Assembly (NCBI GenBank): GCA_002104895.1
Contig: MCFG01000746.1
Coordinates: 1-11,519 of the forward strand
Length of the DNA stretch: 11,519 bases
Direction of reading: 5' to 3'
From: Anaeromyces robustus
Taxonomy: Eukaryota > Neocallimastigomycota > Neocallimastigomycetes > Neocallimastigales > Neocallimastigaceae
The position numbers were made by a program, and so were the translations under genes. How positions within the stretch are numbered: the stretch's first letter is position 1; each line of letters begins with the position of its first letter. The notes below the pieces were generated by a model, which saw only the letters and a program-made list of their open reading frames with translations, made no database searches and was not told where the DNA came from. Below, piece by piece: positions 1 to 7,026 of the stretch.

Positions 1-618
1 TTGGACTTACACGATGTGTATGTCCACTATGTTTCTACTTATCATCCAGCTTCGAACGGTGAAGTAGAAAATAGAAACAAGGAAATATGTAAATACTTAC
101 GGCTACTAGGCGAAAAAGTAAAGGACTGGGATGAAACTCTTTATAGTGCACTATGGGCCTTAAGAACCTGCAAAAATGAAACTACGAAATATAGTAGTTT
201 CGAACTGTTATATGGAAGAAGGGACTTACAACCCTTTGAATTAACATTAAATATTGAAAAAAGAAATAAATATGAGGAAGAAGAAGAATATTGGCTAAGA
301 AAATTTATTACTCACGATAAATGGATCAGAGAAGCAATAAATAACATTGAAACGGCAAATAAGCTCTGGGAAGACAGAAGAAAACAAATAAGAAGAATGA
401 GAAGTGAATATAAACCTGGAGATTTAGTCCTTGTCAGAGTATTTAACAGAAGAAAACTAGATCCATTTTTCACAGGCCCATTAAAAATTGTAAAAAAGGA
501 ATTCAACACGGTGACTGTGAGCGACCCCATCACAGGTGAAATTGCTGATAGAAATATTCACTTAAAAAATGTTATTCCATATTTCACTGAAATAAATCTT
601 GATGATGAGGATGAATAA
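1..618 (+). CDS. Ty3/gypsy retrotransposon integrase, C-terminal part (5' cut by window)
   Basis: The reading frame is open from base 1 (first codon TTG, not a real start) to TAA at 616-618, 205 residues. It begins inside the integrase catalytic core: the YHPASNGEVENRN motif (residues 14-26) matches the family block that carries the third acid of the DDE triad, here probably Glu23. Next come the usual DWDETLYSALWALRT and FELLYGR blocks (residues 42-73), a charged helical linker, and the PGDLVLVR strand (139-146). A GPY/F module follows, with FTGPLKIVKK at 157-166 and NVIPYF at 190-195. The protein ends ten residues later, so there is no chromodomain. Integrase inserts element cDNA into the host genome. 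The upstream Asp residues, reverse transcriptase, RNase H and protease would lie before the window. The frame is intact, so the element may be fairly young. Confidence 0.93.
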   Translation: MDLHDVYVHYVSTYHPASNGEVENRNKEICKYLRLLGEKVKDWDETLYSALWALRTCKNETTKYSSFELLYGRRDLQPFELTLNIEKRNKYEEEEEYWLRKFITHDKWIREAINNIETANKLWEDRRKQIRRMRSEYKPGDLVLVRVFNRRKLDPFFTGPLKIVKKEFNTVTVSDPITGEIADRNIHLKNVIPYFTEINLDDEDE

Positions 619-1510
619 CCGTAAGATAAACATAATAACATATATATAAAAAAAAATAATAGTAATAAATATAAAAAAATATATATATATATATACATGA
701 TATATATAACAATATAATAATATAATAGTATATAGTAAATATATAACAATATAGTAATATAATAGTATATAGTAAACATATAACAACATAAGAACAATAT
801 AAGAGTATAATAGTATAGATATATAGAATAGGAGATAACAATAATACATTATATATATATATAAAATAAATAGTTATAAACATAATAATATAATAATATA
901 TAGATAGAGAATATAAAATATTGATATAATAATATTATAGGTAGAGAATATAAAATAATGATATAATAATATAAAAAAATTATAAAAAAATTATAAAAAA
1001 AAAAAAAATTTTATAAAAATATATATATAGATGCAATAATACAATATAGTATATAGATAAAAACATATAATAATAATATATAGAGGATAAAAGAGCGTAT
1101 ACATATATAAAAGCATATAACAATAATATATAGTTATAATAAAAGAGTATAGTATATATATATATATAAAACTAATTAAATGATCAAAATATATAAATAA
1201 TATATATATAGATATATAAATATAATTATGACATTTCAATTATATTTATAATAATAATAATAGTACAATTATATATAATAATTGTTATAAAAAATAATAT
1301 AATAGTATATAATAATAAACATTATAGCATATAGATATATTATATAATAATATTTATCATAGTATATATATATAGAAATATCATAATAGAATAATAGACA
1401 GTATAATAAATAATATAATATATATAAGAAATAAGACAATAATAAACAAACACATAAGTAAACAAACGAATAAATATATATATTACAATATATATATAAT
1501 AATAATAGTT
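619..1510. repeat. AT-only low-complexity tract with decayed 37-bp tandem units
   Basis: This stretch is almost purely A and T with sparse G and C, made of shuffled ATATAT, AATAAT and ATAGTATA strings. Two places show a clear tandem pair with the same period: 719-754 repeats at 756-791, and 901-935 repeats at 938-972, each offset by 37 bp with only a few substitutions. Apparent open frames on the minus strand here are Tyr/Ile strings produced by base composition, so no gene is called. The tract lies between the integrase stop and the putative polypurine tract, so it is probably inside the retrotransposon. Confidence 0.75.
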
Positions 1511-1534
1511 AATAATATTTATAAAAGATGAAAA

Positions 1535-1604
1535 ATCAAAATTCAAATTTCAAAATTTCAAAATTTCAATTTCAGAATTTCAAATTTCAAAATCGAAATT
1601 TCAA
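1535..1604. repeat. Degenerate 7-8-bp minisatellite (AAATTTCA)n
   Basis: About eight imperfect head-to-tail copies of an AAATTTCA-type unit, for example in caaaatttcaaaatttca, drifting to a 7-bp period in places. It is a simple tandem repeat with no coding sense. Confidence 0.7.
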
Positions 1605-1819
1605 TAATTACTAAATAATAATAATAATAATTATAAAAAATAATATAACGGAAATTTAAATTTTACATACCTTAGAAAAAAAAAAAAAAAAACGCGTAAA
1701 TATAAATATAAATATAAAAAAATTTTTTTTTTTTTTGGACAATACAATTACAATAATTTAACCAATGGAAATAACTACAAATCGGAGTTTTCTTTTACAA
1801 TTTAATAAATTTTTCTTAT

Positions 1820-1890
1820 TATGAAATACCCTTATTCAGGACTTCAAGGGACGAAGTCTAGTCTAAGTGGGGGCGTTTTGGTACAGGATT
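1820..1890 (+). mobile_element. Ty3/gypsy 3' end: polypurine tract and start of putative 3' LTR
   Basis: A sudden patch of mixed composition follows the AT tract. It has ACTTCAAGGGACGAAGTC-like sequence followed by AAGTGGGGG (1865-1873). A G-rich purine run in this setting downstream of integrase is the usual polypurine tract that primes plus-strand DNA synthesis in Ty3/gypsy elements. The 3' LTR should begin a few bases later, around 1876-1880 (GTTTTGGTACAGG). The exact boundary is not certain because the 5' LTR and target-site duplication are not in the window to compare. Confidence 0.6.
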
Positions 1891-2437
1891 CAAATAAAAA
1901 GAGAAATTTTATGGATTTAAAATAAAAAAAATAACACAAATATTTTTATAAATAGTTAATTATTAGGAATAATAAATAATAAATAATAATAGTGTAATAA
2001 ATTACATTAAATGTAATATGTAAATTAAACAAAAATTTAATTATTTATAACCAATAAGATTAAAATAATAATAAGTAAAAACAATTATATAAGAAATATA
2101 TAAAATTAAGTAGAAAGGGGGGTTCTTTTATTATTAATAATTAGTTTTATAGGAATTAGTTAGGAAAACTAAAATAAAACTTATAGGATTTAATAATATT
2201 TAGGAAATTGGTTATAAATTTTTTTATAATAGTTAGATATATTAAAGGATTATATCTAATTAATATTAATAATTTTATATACGATATTTAAATAATAATA
2301 CGACTTTTATAATAAATAAATAAATAAATAAAATACGACTATAAAATAAATAATCTTTATACATTTAATATTTAATATTCGAGTGTAAATTCTATTTATC
2401 TTCTTAATAGAATATATTATTTTATTAATAAATAATC
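1876..2437 (+). mobile_element. AT-rich stretch, probably including the 3' LTR; no gene
   Basis: No coding sequence is visible. Position after the polypurine tract implies that an LTR occupies the first part. The end was not located: no second LTR copy is available and no convincing terminal CA plus target duplication was found. A short palindrome, ATTACATTAAATGTAAT, lies near 2003-2019, and a purine run AGAAAGGGGGG lies near 2112-2122. TAAA-type tetranucleotide repeats occur around 2314-2332. Confidence 0.4.
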
Positions 2438-2477
2438 TTGCTAACTCACACAAAATTGATACTTTATAAAAAATACG

Positions 2478-2549
2478 TATCACATGGTCTAGTGGTTAGT
2501 AACTATGACCATCTGGGCGAACACTCTGGGTTCGACTCACACCTTGTTC
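2478..2549 (+). repeat. Degraded tRNA-like unit (tRNA pseudogene or SINE fragment)
   Basis: TGGTCTAGTGGTTAG (2485-2499) is a near-perfect tRNA D-arm/box A of the Glu/Gln type, and GGTTCGACTCA (2529-2539) is a box B/T-loop. The spacing is normal for an intronless tRNA. Folding it by hand fails: with T2485 as position 8 only about three of seven acceptor pairs form, the anticodon stem does not pair, and the T stem has at least two mismatches. It is therefore not a working tRNA. A tRNA-derived retroposon head or a dead tRNA gene are both possible. The boxes could still attract RNA polymerase III. Confidence 0.55.
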
Positions 2550-2591
2550 CAAATTTTATAAAAATTTTTATTTTAAATTTATTTATTATAA

Positions 2592-2645
2592 ATTTCTGTA
2601 TTTTATTCTGTATTTGTTTCTGTATTTTATTTCTGTATTTCTTTA
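2592..2645 (+). repeat. Short tandem repeat of TTTCTGTATTTTAT-like units
   Basis: Four imperfect copies of a TCTGTATTT-centred unit follow the tRNA-like patch. They lie within a chance open frame (2438-2728), which is not called as a gene because it also covers the tRNA-like unit and is otherwise AT-biased. Confidence 0.5.
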
Positions 2646-2800
2646 TAGAATTACATGGAATAGAATTAGAAACTTTAAGAAAAAATTATATAATATTTCT
2701 TTATTTTTCTATGAGATTCATTTTATAACAAATTATCTTAGTTTCTAGCAATTTTTATTATTTTTTATGAACTTTTATTTTTAAAACTATTTTTCCGCAA

Positions 2801-2860
2801 AAAGTATAAATAGGTGTAAAACTTTTAGTTAAAATATTTTTCTTTGTGCTTTTATTCTTT
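2801..2860 (+). promoter_or_regulatory. Orphan core-promoter-like sequence with TATA box
   Basis: AAAGTATAAATAG (2801-2813) followed by GTAAAA is the same string found in front of the lysozyme gene (5031-5043 and beyond). A pyrimidine-rich stretch with TTTTATTC follows at 2850-2857, as it does downstream of the lysozyme TATA box (5069-5076). No intact gene lies downstream here before the repeat island at 3018. It may be the remains of a lost gene, a non-coding RNA promoter, or coincidence in AT-rich DNA. Confidence 0.4.
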
Positions 2861-3017
2861 TAATAACTTTTATATATATTAGTAATAATTAATTCATAAG
2901 TAGTTCGAAATACTACAAAGATTAGTTATTATTAATTTTTAATAATTAATAAAACTATATTCTAATAAAACAAATTTTAAATAAAAAAAATAAATTAAAA
3001 TTATACTAATATATATC

Positions 3018-3158
3018 GACGCCGACCTTCCGGGTTAACAAAGGAAAGGTGTTCCGATATTACAAAGTATAATTAACTTTCTTTTATTTTATTTTCTTTT
3101 CGTGTACGTTTTCAATATCGGTATCAATTGTAATATTGGAACTACCGATCCGTTACAT
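3018..3158. repeat. Relatively GC-rich inverted-repeat island (MITE-like or LTR fragment)
   Basis: This patch stands out from its AT surroundings. GTTCCGATATTAC (3051-3063) is matched on the other strand by GTAATATTGGAAC (3130-3142), 12 of 13 pairs. The similarity extends imperfectly outward through GGAAAGGT on the left and ACCGATCC on the right. A smaller hairpin, ACCTTCC/GGAAAGGT with a GTTAAC-containing loop, occupies 3025-3050. Read on the minus strand, TGTAACGG (ending at 3157) through to GGAACA (3050) has TG...CA ends like an LTR, but about 108 bp is too short for a normal one. Identity is unknown. Confidence 0.45.
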
Positions 3159-3680
3159 TAATGATAAGAATCATAATCTAAGATTTAGATTTATAACTAT
3201 TCTAATTATCTAACTAGTTAACTATTTAGTTATTTAATTATTTAGTATACTATTTAATTATTTATCTATATATTAATTATTTTTATCTTTGGATTTTTAT
3301 GATCTTTTCTGTATAATTAATTATTATAGATAAAATGGGATATTTTTAATTATTTAAGATCTTAAGTAAATTTTAAATCTTTTTGAGATTTTTAGAATTC
3401 TAAGAATTTCTGTAAATTAATATAATAATCAACTATTCTAATTTTTTATAAAAATAATTAACAATTATTATAATATATTATATAAATTATTATTATTATT
3501 CTAATTAATATTTCATAAATTATTTGAAGGCGTTTTCTGTATATCTGAATGATTATTATTATTATAAGTTATAATATAATTATTGAAATAAAAAGATTTT
3601 ATCTATATAAATTTTATAATTATTTATTTATGGATCCTTGTAAATATTTAATTATATTTTTATATTGTGTAAACCTTTAA
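3159..3680. other. AT-rich intergenic DNA, nothing recognised
   Basis: The tract consists of ATTTA/TTAAT strings with frequent stops in all frames. No tandem array of note, no RNA gene and no coding remnant was recognised. Confidence 0.6.
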
Positions 3681-3811
3681 AGTCCAATATCTCGCCAACC
3701 AGTGGTCCAAATGGGCTGAAATTCAGATATGTTGTAGCTCTTGAGCAGAGCTTCCCAATGAGCATAAAATCAAAGCGAAGTGGCGGAAATCTTCAATATT
3801 TGGTGAGTTAT
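3681..3811. repeat. Mixed-composition island with inverted ends, unknown repeat
   Basis: A 130-bp block of roughly balanced composition lies in AT-rich DNA. Its edges are inverted relative to each other: ATATCTCGCCAA (3687-3698) against TTGGTGAGTTAT (3800-3811), 10 of 12 pairs. One plus-strand frame is open across the whole block, including ALEQSFPMSIKSKRSGG, but it starts and ends in AT noise and resembles no family known to me. A repeat unit or structured RNA is more likely than a gene. Confidence 0.45.
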
Positions 3812-4086
3812 CGTTATTTTTCTTCTGATTATTTTTATTAATATCTTAAGGGTTAAATTAAGTTGATTAATATTTATTTAATTTGTCCAAACCCTTTACA
3901 ATATCAATTTAAATACTTTTTAATATTTGTTTATTTTATTGAAAATCGAATTTTAAGTGATTTAGTCAATAACGAAATTTAAATGTAATTGATCTATTAG
4001 TGAATTTCAATTTTAAATCCACTAATATTCGCGACAATATATAGAATATATTGAATCTTATCAAATATAAAATAAATGGTTTATTG

Positions 4087-4608
4087 ATGAAACACTTGTC
4101 AAACCAGTTTTTATCCTGGTTGTTAAGGCGTTGTCTTAGGGTCTCTGGTTCGACCCCGCGGGTCTGATGTTTCCTCTATGTGGGTTTTTCATCAGGACTT
4201 GTTCGACCGCCAGGTTAAGTATTGTCCTTCCTTAATTATACCAAACTTCTTAATTTAATAATTTATTGTACTGCCTGACACTTATAGTCTTTAATATTGT
4301 TTCTTTGAGAAAATCCAACCTGTACCAATCAATAACGTAGAATAACCAAGTGAATTAGAATCACGTGACCATTGGGCTTTTCATCAGCCTTGTTTGAGGT
4401 TTGTCGGGCACCGAGAATGTGTGGCTTTCGGATATAAATTCAGCAATTATTGTACATGATTGGGAAAGCCGAAGCTGACTTTCAGTATGGCAGTCCATGA
4501 GGGACACACTACCACCTAATTATTAGGGAGTGGGCTTACTGCTTCACATTAGGGAAGGTCAAAGAAGCATACCCCGGTCATAGCAAAAAAAAAAAAAATG
4601 AAACACTT
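4087..4608 (+). mobile_element. SINE-like retroposon with poly(A) tail and 11-bp target-site duplication
   Basis: ATGAAACACTT occurs exactly at 4087-4097 and again at 4598-4608, flanking a 500-bp insert (4098-4597). The insert ends in a run of A beginning at 4585. The head looks tRNA-derived: a TGGTTGTTAAGGCGTTG string (4117-4133) like the D-arm of Ser/Leu tRNAs, and a consensus box B GGTTCGACCCC (4147-4157). The spacing between boxes is shorter than in real tRNAs. A perfect hairpin AACCAG/CTGGTT sits at 4102-4121. The body is the most GC-rich non-coding part of the window and contains a repeated block: TGGGTTTTTCATCAGGACTT at 4181-4200 and a close copy at 4373-4392. No protein is encoded. 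Such elements are copied by a partner LINE using target-primed reverse transcription, which fits the tail and duplication. The perfect duplication suggests recent insertion. Confidence 0.75.
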
Positions 4609-5030
4609 TTTTTTTTTTATTTTCGTATTTATAATATGAAATTTCCTTATCAGGAAAATTTTAAAATACAATAATATTAACCGAGAAATATTAAAAATAG
4701 ATTAAATTTTTTTATTTTATTTCATATTATGACCGTAAAAAAATTTATTTTTATTCGTAATACATTTATATTTATTATTATTATAAAGAAGAATAAAAAA
4801 AATAAAAATAAAAAAAAAATATAAAAAAAAAAAAAAATAAAAACAAAAGAAATTCTCATACCAAACAATAATTTATTTAAAATTAATTAAATTGAAAAAT
4901 TTTGTAATATTGTATTCATAATGATTTAAATTAATTTTTGAAATTGTAATCATTATTATAAAAAAAAAAAAAAAAAAAAAAAGAATTATATTTAAAAAAT
5001 ACTATCATAATAAATTTATAAACAAAAAAA
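4609..5030. other. AT-rich region upstream of the lysozyme gene
   Basis: No gene is seen. A perfect 12-bp inverted repeat, ATAATATGAAAT (4631-4642) and its complement (4719-4730), encloses a smaller hairpin around AAATTTCC/GGAAAATTT. Long A runs occur, the longest at 4960-4982. Such runs may exclude nucleosomes and help keep the downstream promoter open, but this is inference. Confidence 0.5.
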
Positions 5031-5076
5031 AAAGTATAAATAGAAGTAAAAAAATCCTTTTTTTCTATTTTTATTC
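5031..5076 (+). promoter_or_regulatory. Core promoter of the lysozyme gene (TATA box plus pyrimidine start region)
   Basis: TATAAATAG at 5035-5043 is a textbook TATA box. A pyrimidine-rich stretch (CCTTTTTTTCTATTTTTATTC, about 5056-5076) lies 20-40 bases downstream, where transcription would start. This leaves a leader of about 100 nt that ends in T9-A13 and GGGGAGAAATG. Position and strand fit the gene that follows. Confidence 0.55.
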
Positions 5077-5172
5077 AACAATTTAAAATAAAAAATAGTA
5101 ATTAAAAATAATAATTACTAAAAAAGTAACTATAAAAAAAAATTTTTTTTTAAAAAAAAAAAAAGGGGAGAA

Positions 5173-5808
5173 ATGAAATTCTATTCCATAGTTCTTTTAG
5201 TCTTAGTAACTGTTCTTCCATATGTTTATGGTGCAACTGTTACATCCTTATCTGAAGGTATATTAAAGTATGAAGAAGTTAGTAATAAAGCAAAACTTCA
5301 ACCATATTGTGATGAAACATCTCAATTATGGCATATTGGTTATGGTCATAATTGTAATACAGGCTGTAAAACCAATACAAAATGTACTAAGGATAAAAAA
5401 GTTAATAATGTCAAAGTAAACAATAAATTTACTGCTAGTAGTGCACAAAAATTATTAGATAATGATGTTCAATCACATGTAAAATGTGTAACTGATATGA
5501 AATTTACTAATCTTAATAATTATCGTAAAAGTGTTTTAGTTGCCATGAGTTATCAATTAGGTTGTGATGCATTAAATAAAAATTGGCCAAACTTTATCAA
5601 AAATGTTAAAAATAGTAATTGGAAACAAGCCGTTTATGAAATGAAACATAACAGTAAAGGTGGTAAATCTAAATGGTATGAACAAACACCTGGACGTGTT
5701 GATAGATTAGGTTGTATAATGGAAAAATTCAGTTGTAAGAATAGTAATGATAGTGCTTGTGTTAAAAAGGTTGTAAAAGATTGTAAAATTACTGGTTATA
5801 ATTGGTAA
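5173..5808 (+). CDS. Secreted T4/phage-type lysozyme, glycoside hydrolase family 24
   Basis: The protein has 211 residues and no intron. Residues 1-20 form a signal peptide with a hydrophobic core and probable cleavage after VYG, so the enzyme is probably exported. The mature part shows GH24 hallmarks. A Glu in KYEE (34 or 35) is the likely general acid. Asp47 in YCDE matches T4 Asp20. IGYGHN (55-60) matches the T4 GIGH loop. SKWYEQTPGRVDRLG (166-180) matches the conserved C-terminal RWYNQTPxR block. GH24 enzymes cut the MurNAc-GlcNAc bond of bacterial peptidoglycan, so the likely role is digestion of, or defence against, bacteria. The position of T4 Thr26 holds His54, which is unusual. Ten cysteines in the mature part (46, 61, 65, 71, 105, 131, 181, 188, 196, 204) suggest up to five disulfides and a stable extracellular form. 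The insert with CNTGCKTNTKC (61-71) and the Cys-rich tail after 181 are additions to the phage core. The start is chosen because ATG at 5173 directly gives the signal peptide and follows the A-rich leader. A phage or bacterial origin by transfer is inferred from the family. Confidence 0.92.
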   Translation: MKFYSIVLLVLVTVLPYVYGATVTSLSEGILKYEEVSNKAKLQPYCDETSQLWHIGYGHNCNTGCKTNTKCTKDKKVNNVKVNNKFTASSAQKLLDNDVQSHVKCVTDMKFTNLNNYRKSVLVAMSYQLGCDALNKNWPNFIKNVKNSNWKQAVYEMKHNSKGGKSKWYEQTPGRVDRLGCIMEKFSCKNSNDSACVKKVVKDCKITGYNW

Positions 5809-5816
5809 TTTCTTTA

Positions 5817-5851
5817 TTTTTTTTTTTTTAAAAAAAAAAATAAAAAATAAA
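5817..5851 (+). terminator. Possible 3'-end signal after lysozyme: T13-A11 palindrome and AATAAA
   Basis: Eight bases after the stop a run of 13 T (5817-5829) is followed directly by 11 A (5830-5840), which could fold as a U-A hairpin in RNA. AATAAA follows at 5846-5851 and could serve as a polyadenylation signal. Both motifs are common by chance in such AT-rich DNA, so placement next to the gene is the main support. Confidence 0.35.
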
Positions 5852-6490
5852 TATTTAATATCATATGTGTATTTAAATAAATAAATTTATAAATGATATG
5901 TATCATTACATAATCTATATAATATATTTATGGTATGAATACTTTCATATGATTTTTATTATTTATTTTCTATAGGAATATTTCATATATAAAAAATAAA
6001 TGGAATAAATCCATTATTTTATAATATAATTAAAAAAAAAAAAAGAAAAAAAATAAAAGTTTGAAAAAGAATAGATAAAGAAAAATAAAGAAAAAGTAGA
6101 TAAAGAATAGATAAAAAAAAAAATAAAGTTCGTAAATAAATAGAATTAACTTATTTATAATATACATTAGTATATATATATATAAATAAATGCTTTTTTT
6201 TTTAATTTTTTTTTTATGTTTGTTAATTTTACAGACATAGAAAATAAAATTAATATATATATATTTTATAATTTATAAATATGTATTATATGTTATTAAT
6301 ATATAATTTAGAATTCTATCAAAAAAATAAATAAATAAAAAGTAAAAAAACAATTATATTTTTTGTATATTTTTTAATGATTTATTATAAAAAAGAATAA
6401 TAATAATAATAATAATAATAAAAGAAAAGAAAAGTTTTGTCTTTTATGTAATTTTTTTTATAGAAAACAAAAAATATGAAAATTTGTTTA
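5852..6490. other. AT-rich spacer after the lysozyme gene, no gene recognised
   Basis: The spacer holds A-rich and T-rich runs, a short perfect hairpin AATGGA/TCCATT (5999-6015), AGATAAAGAA-type purine repeats near 6070-6120 and an (AAT)n run around 6398-6420. No coding remnant was identified. Confidence 0.5.
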
Positions 6491-6496
6491 ATTTTT

Positions 6497-6513
6497 TTAT
6501 TATTATTATTATA

Positions 6514-6589
<76 letters not shown>

Positions 6590-6612
6590 ATTAGCTATTA
6601 TTTATTATTAAA

Positions 6613-6655
<43 letters not shown>

Positions 6656-6679
6656 TTTTTTTTTTTTTTTTTTTTTTTT
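6497..6679. repeat. (TTA)n microsatellite ending in a 26-base T run
   Basis: Dozens of TTA/ATT trinucleotides, interrupted by TTAGC and TTTATTATTAAA, run to 6653. They are followed by T at 6654-6679. On the minus strand the unit is AAT, the same as the arrays at 9.3 and 10.5 kb but in the opposite orientation. It is not translated in any supported gene. Confidence 0.9.
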
Positions 6680-6842
6680 GTAAAATATATGAAGAATTAT
6701 ATATCAGTTAATCAGAAAATAAAAATAAAAAAAAAAAAGATATCCAATTAATTAAACGATAATTTATACCTTGGATTATATATTTTATTTTATTTTATTT
6801 TATTTCTTGGGATAGAGACATAAACAGCAATATATTTTTAAA

Positions 6843-7023
6843 ATGAACAATTTTGAAAAATTCAAGAAACTACTTAAAACTTAATCTAGAATTTCTTGAA
6901 TATAATGAAGGTTTAAGTGGATATAAAATTGATGCTAGAGTCGCTAAAGCTGCTAAATTAGTTAATATCTCTTGTCCTAATTGTTGTTCATGCTATTTCT
7001 ATAGTGATAAGTTATCAAAGAAT
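6843..7023 (+). pseudogene. Broken N-terminal gene fragment, perhaps start of an ankyrin-type protein
   Basis: ATG at 6843 opens 13 codons (MNNFEKFKKLLKT) that stop at TAA 6882-6884. From 6883 a frame shifted by one base continues for 47 codons with normal-looking coding sequence, including LEYNEGLSGYKIDARVAKAA, then CPNCCSCYF and a TGA at 7024. Joining these would need one indel. The style (Lys/Leu-rich start, then helix-like Ala/Lys segments) suits the N-terminal cap of the ankyrin proteins whose remains lie 2-4 kb downstream, but ankyrin consensus itself is not present here. It is called a pseudogene because of the frameshift and early stop. Confidence 0.45.
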
Positions 7024-7026
7024 TGA

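Noticed and set aside
312-533. Minus-strand open frame of 73 codons
   Set aside because: It lies wholly opposite the integrase frame, which has clear family motifs; the reverse frame has none.
558-1546. Several minus-strand open frames rich in Tyr and Ile
   Set aside because: They are translations of AT microsatellite with no domain or normal amino acid composition.
2478-2549. Functional tRNA gene
   Set aside because: Acceptor, anticodon and T stems do not pair adequately despite good box A and box B.
2438-2728. Plus-strand open frame of 96 codons
   Set aside because: It crosses the tRNA-like unit and a TTTCTGTATTT tandem repeat; its Phe/Ile/Leu content follows from base composition.
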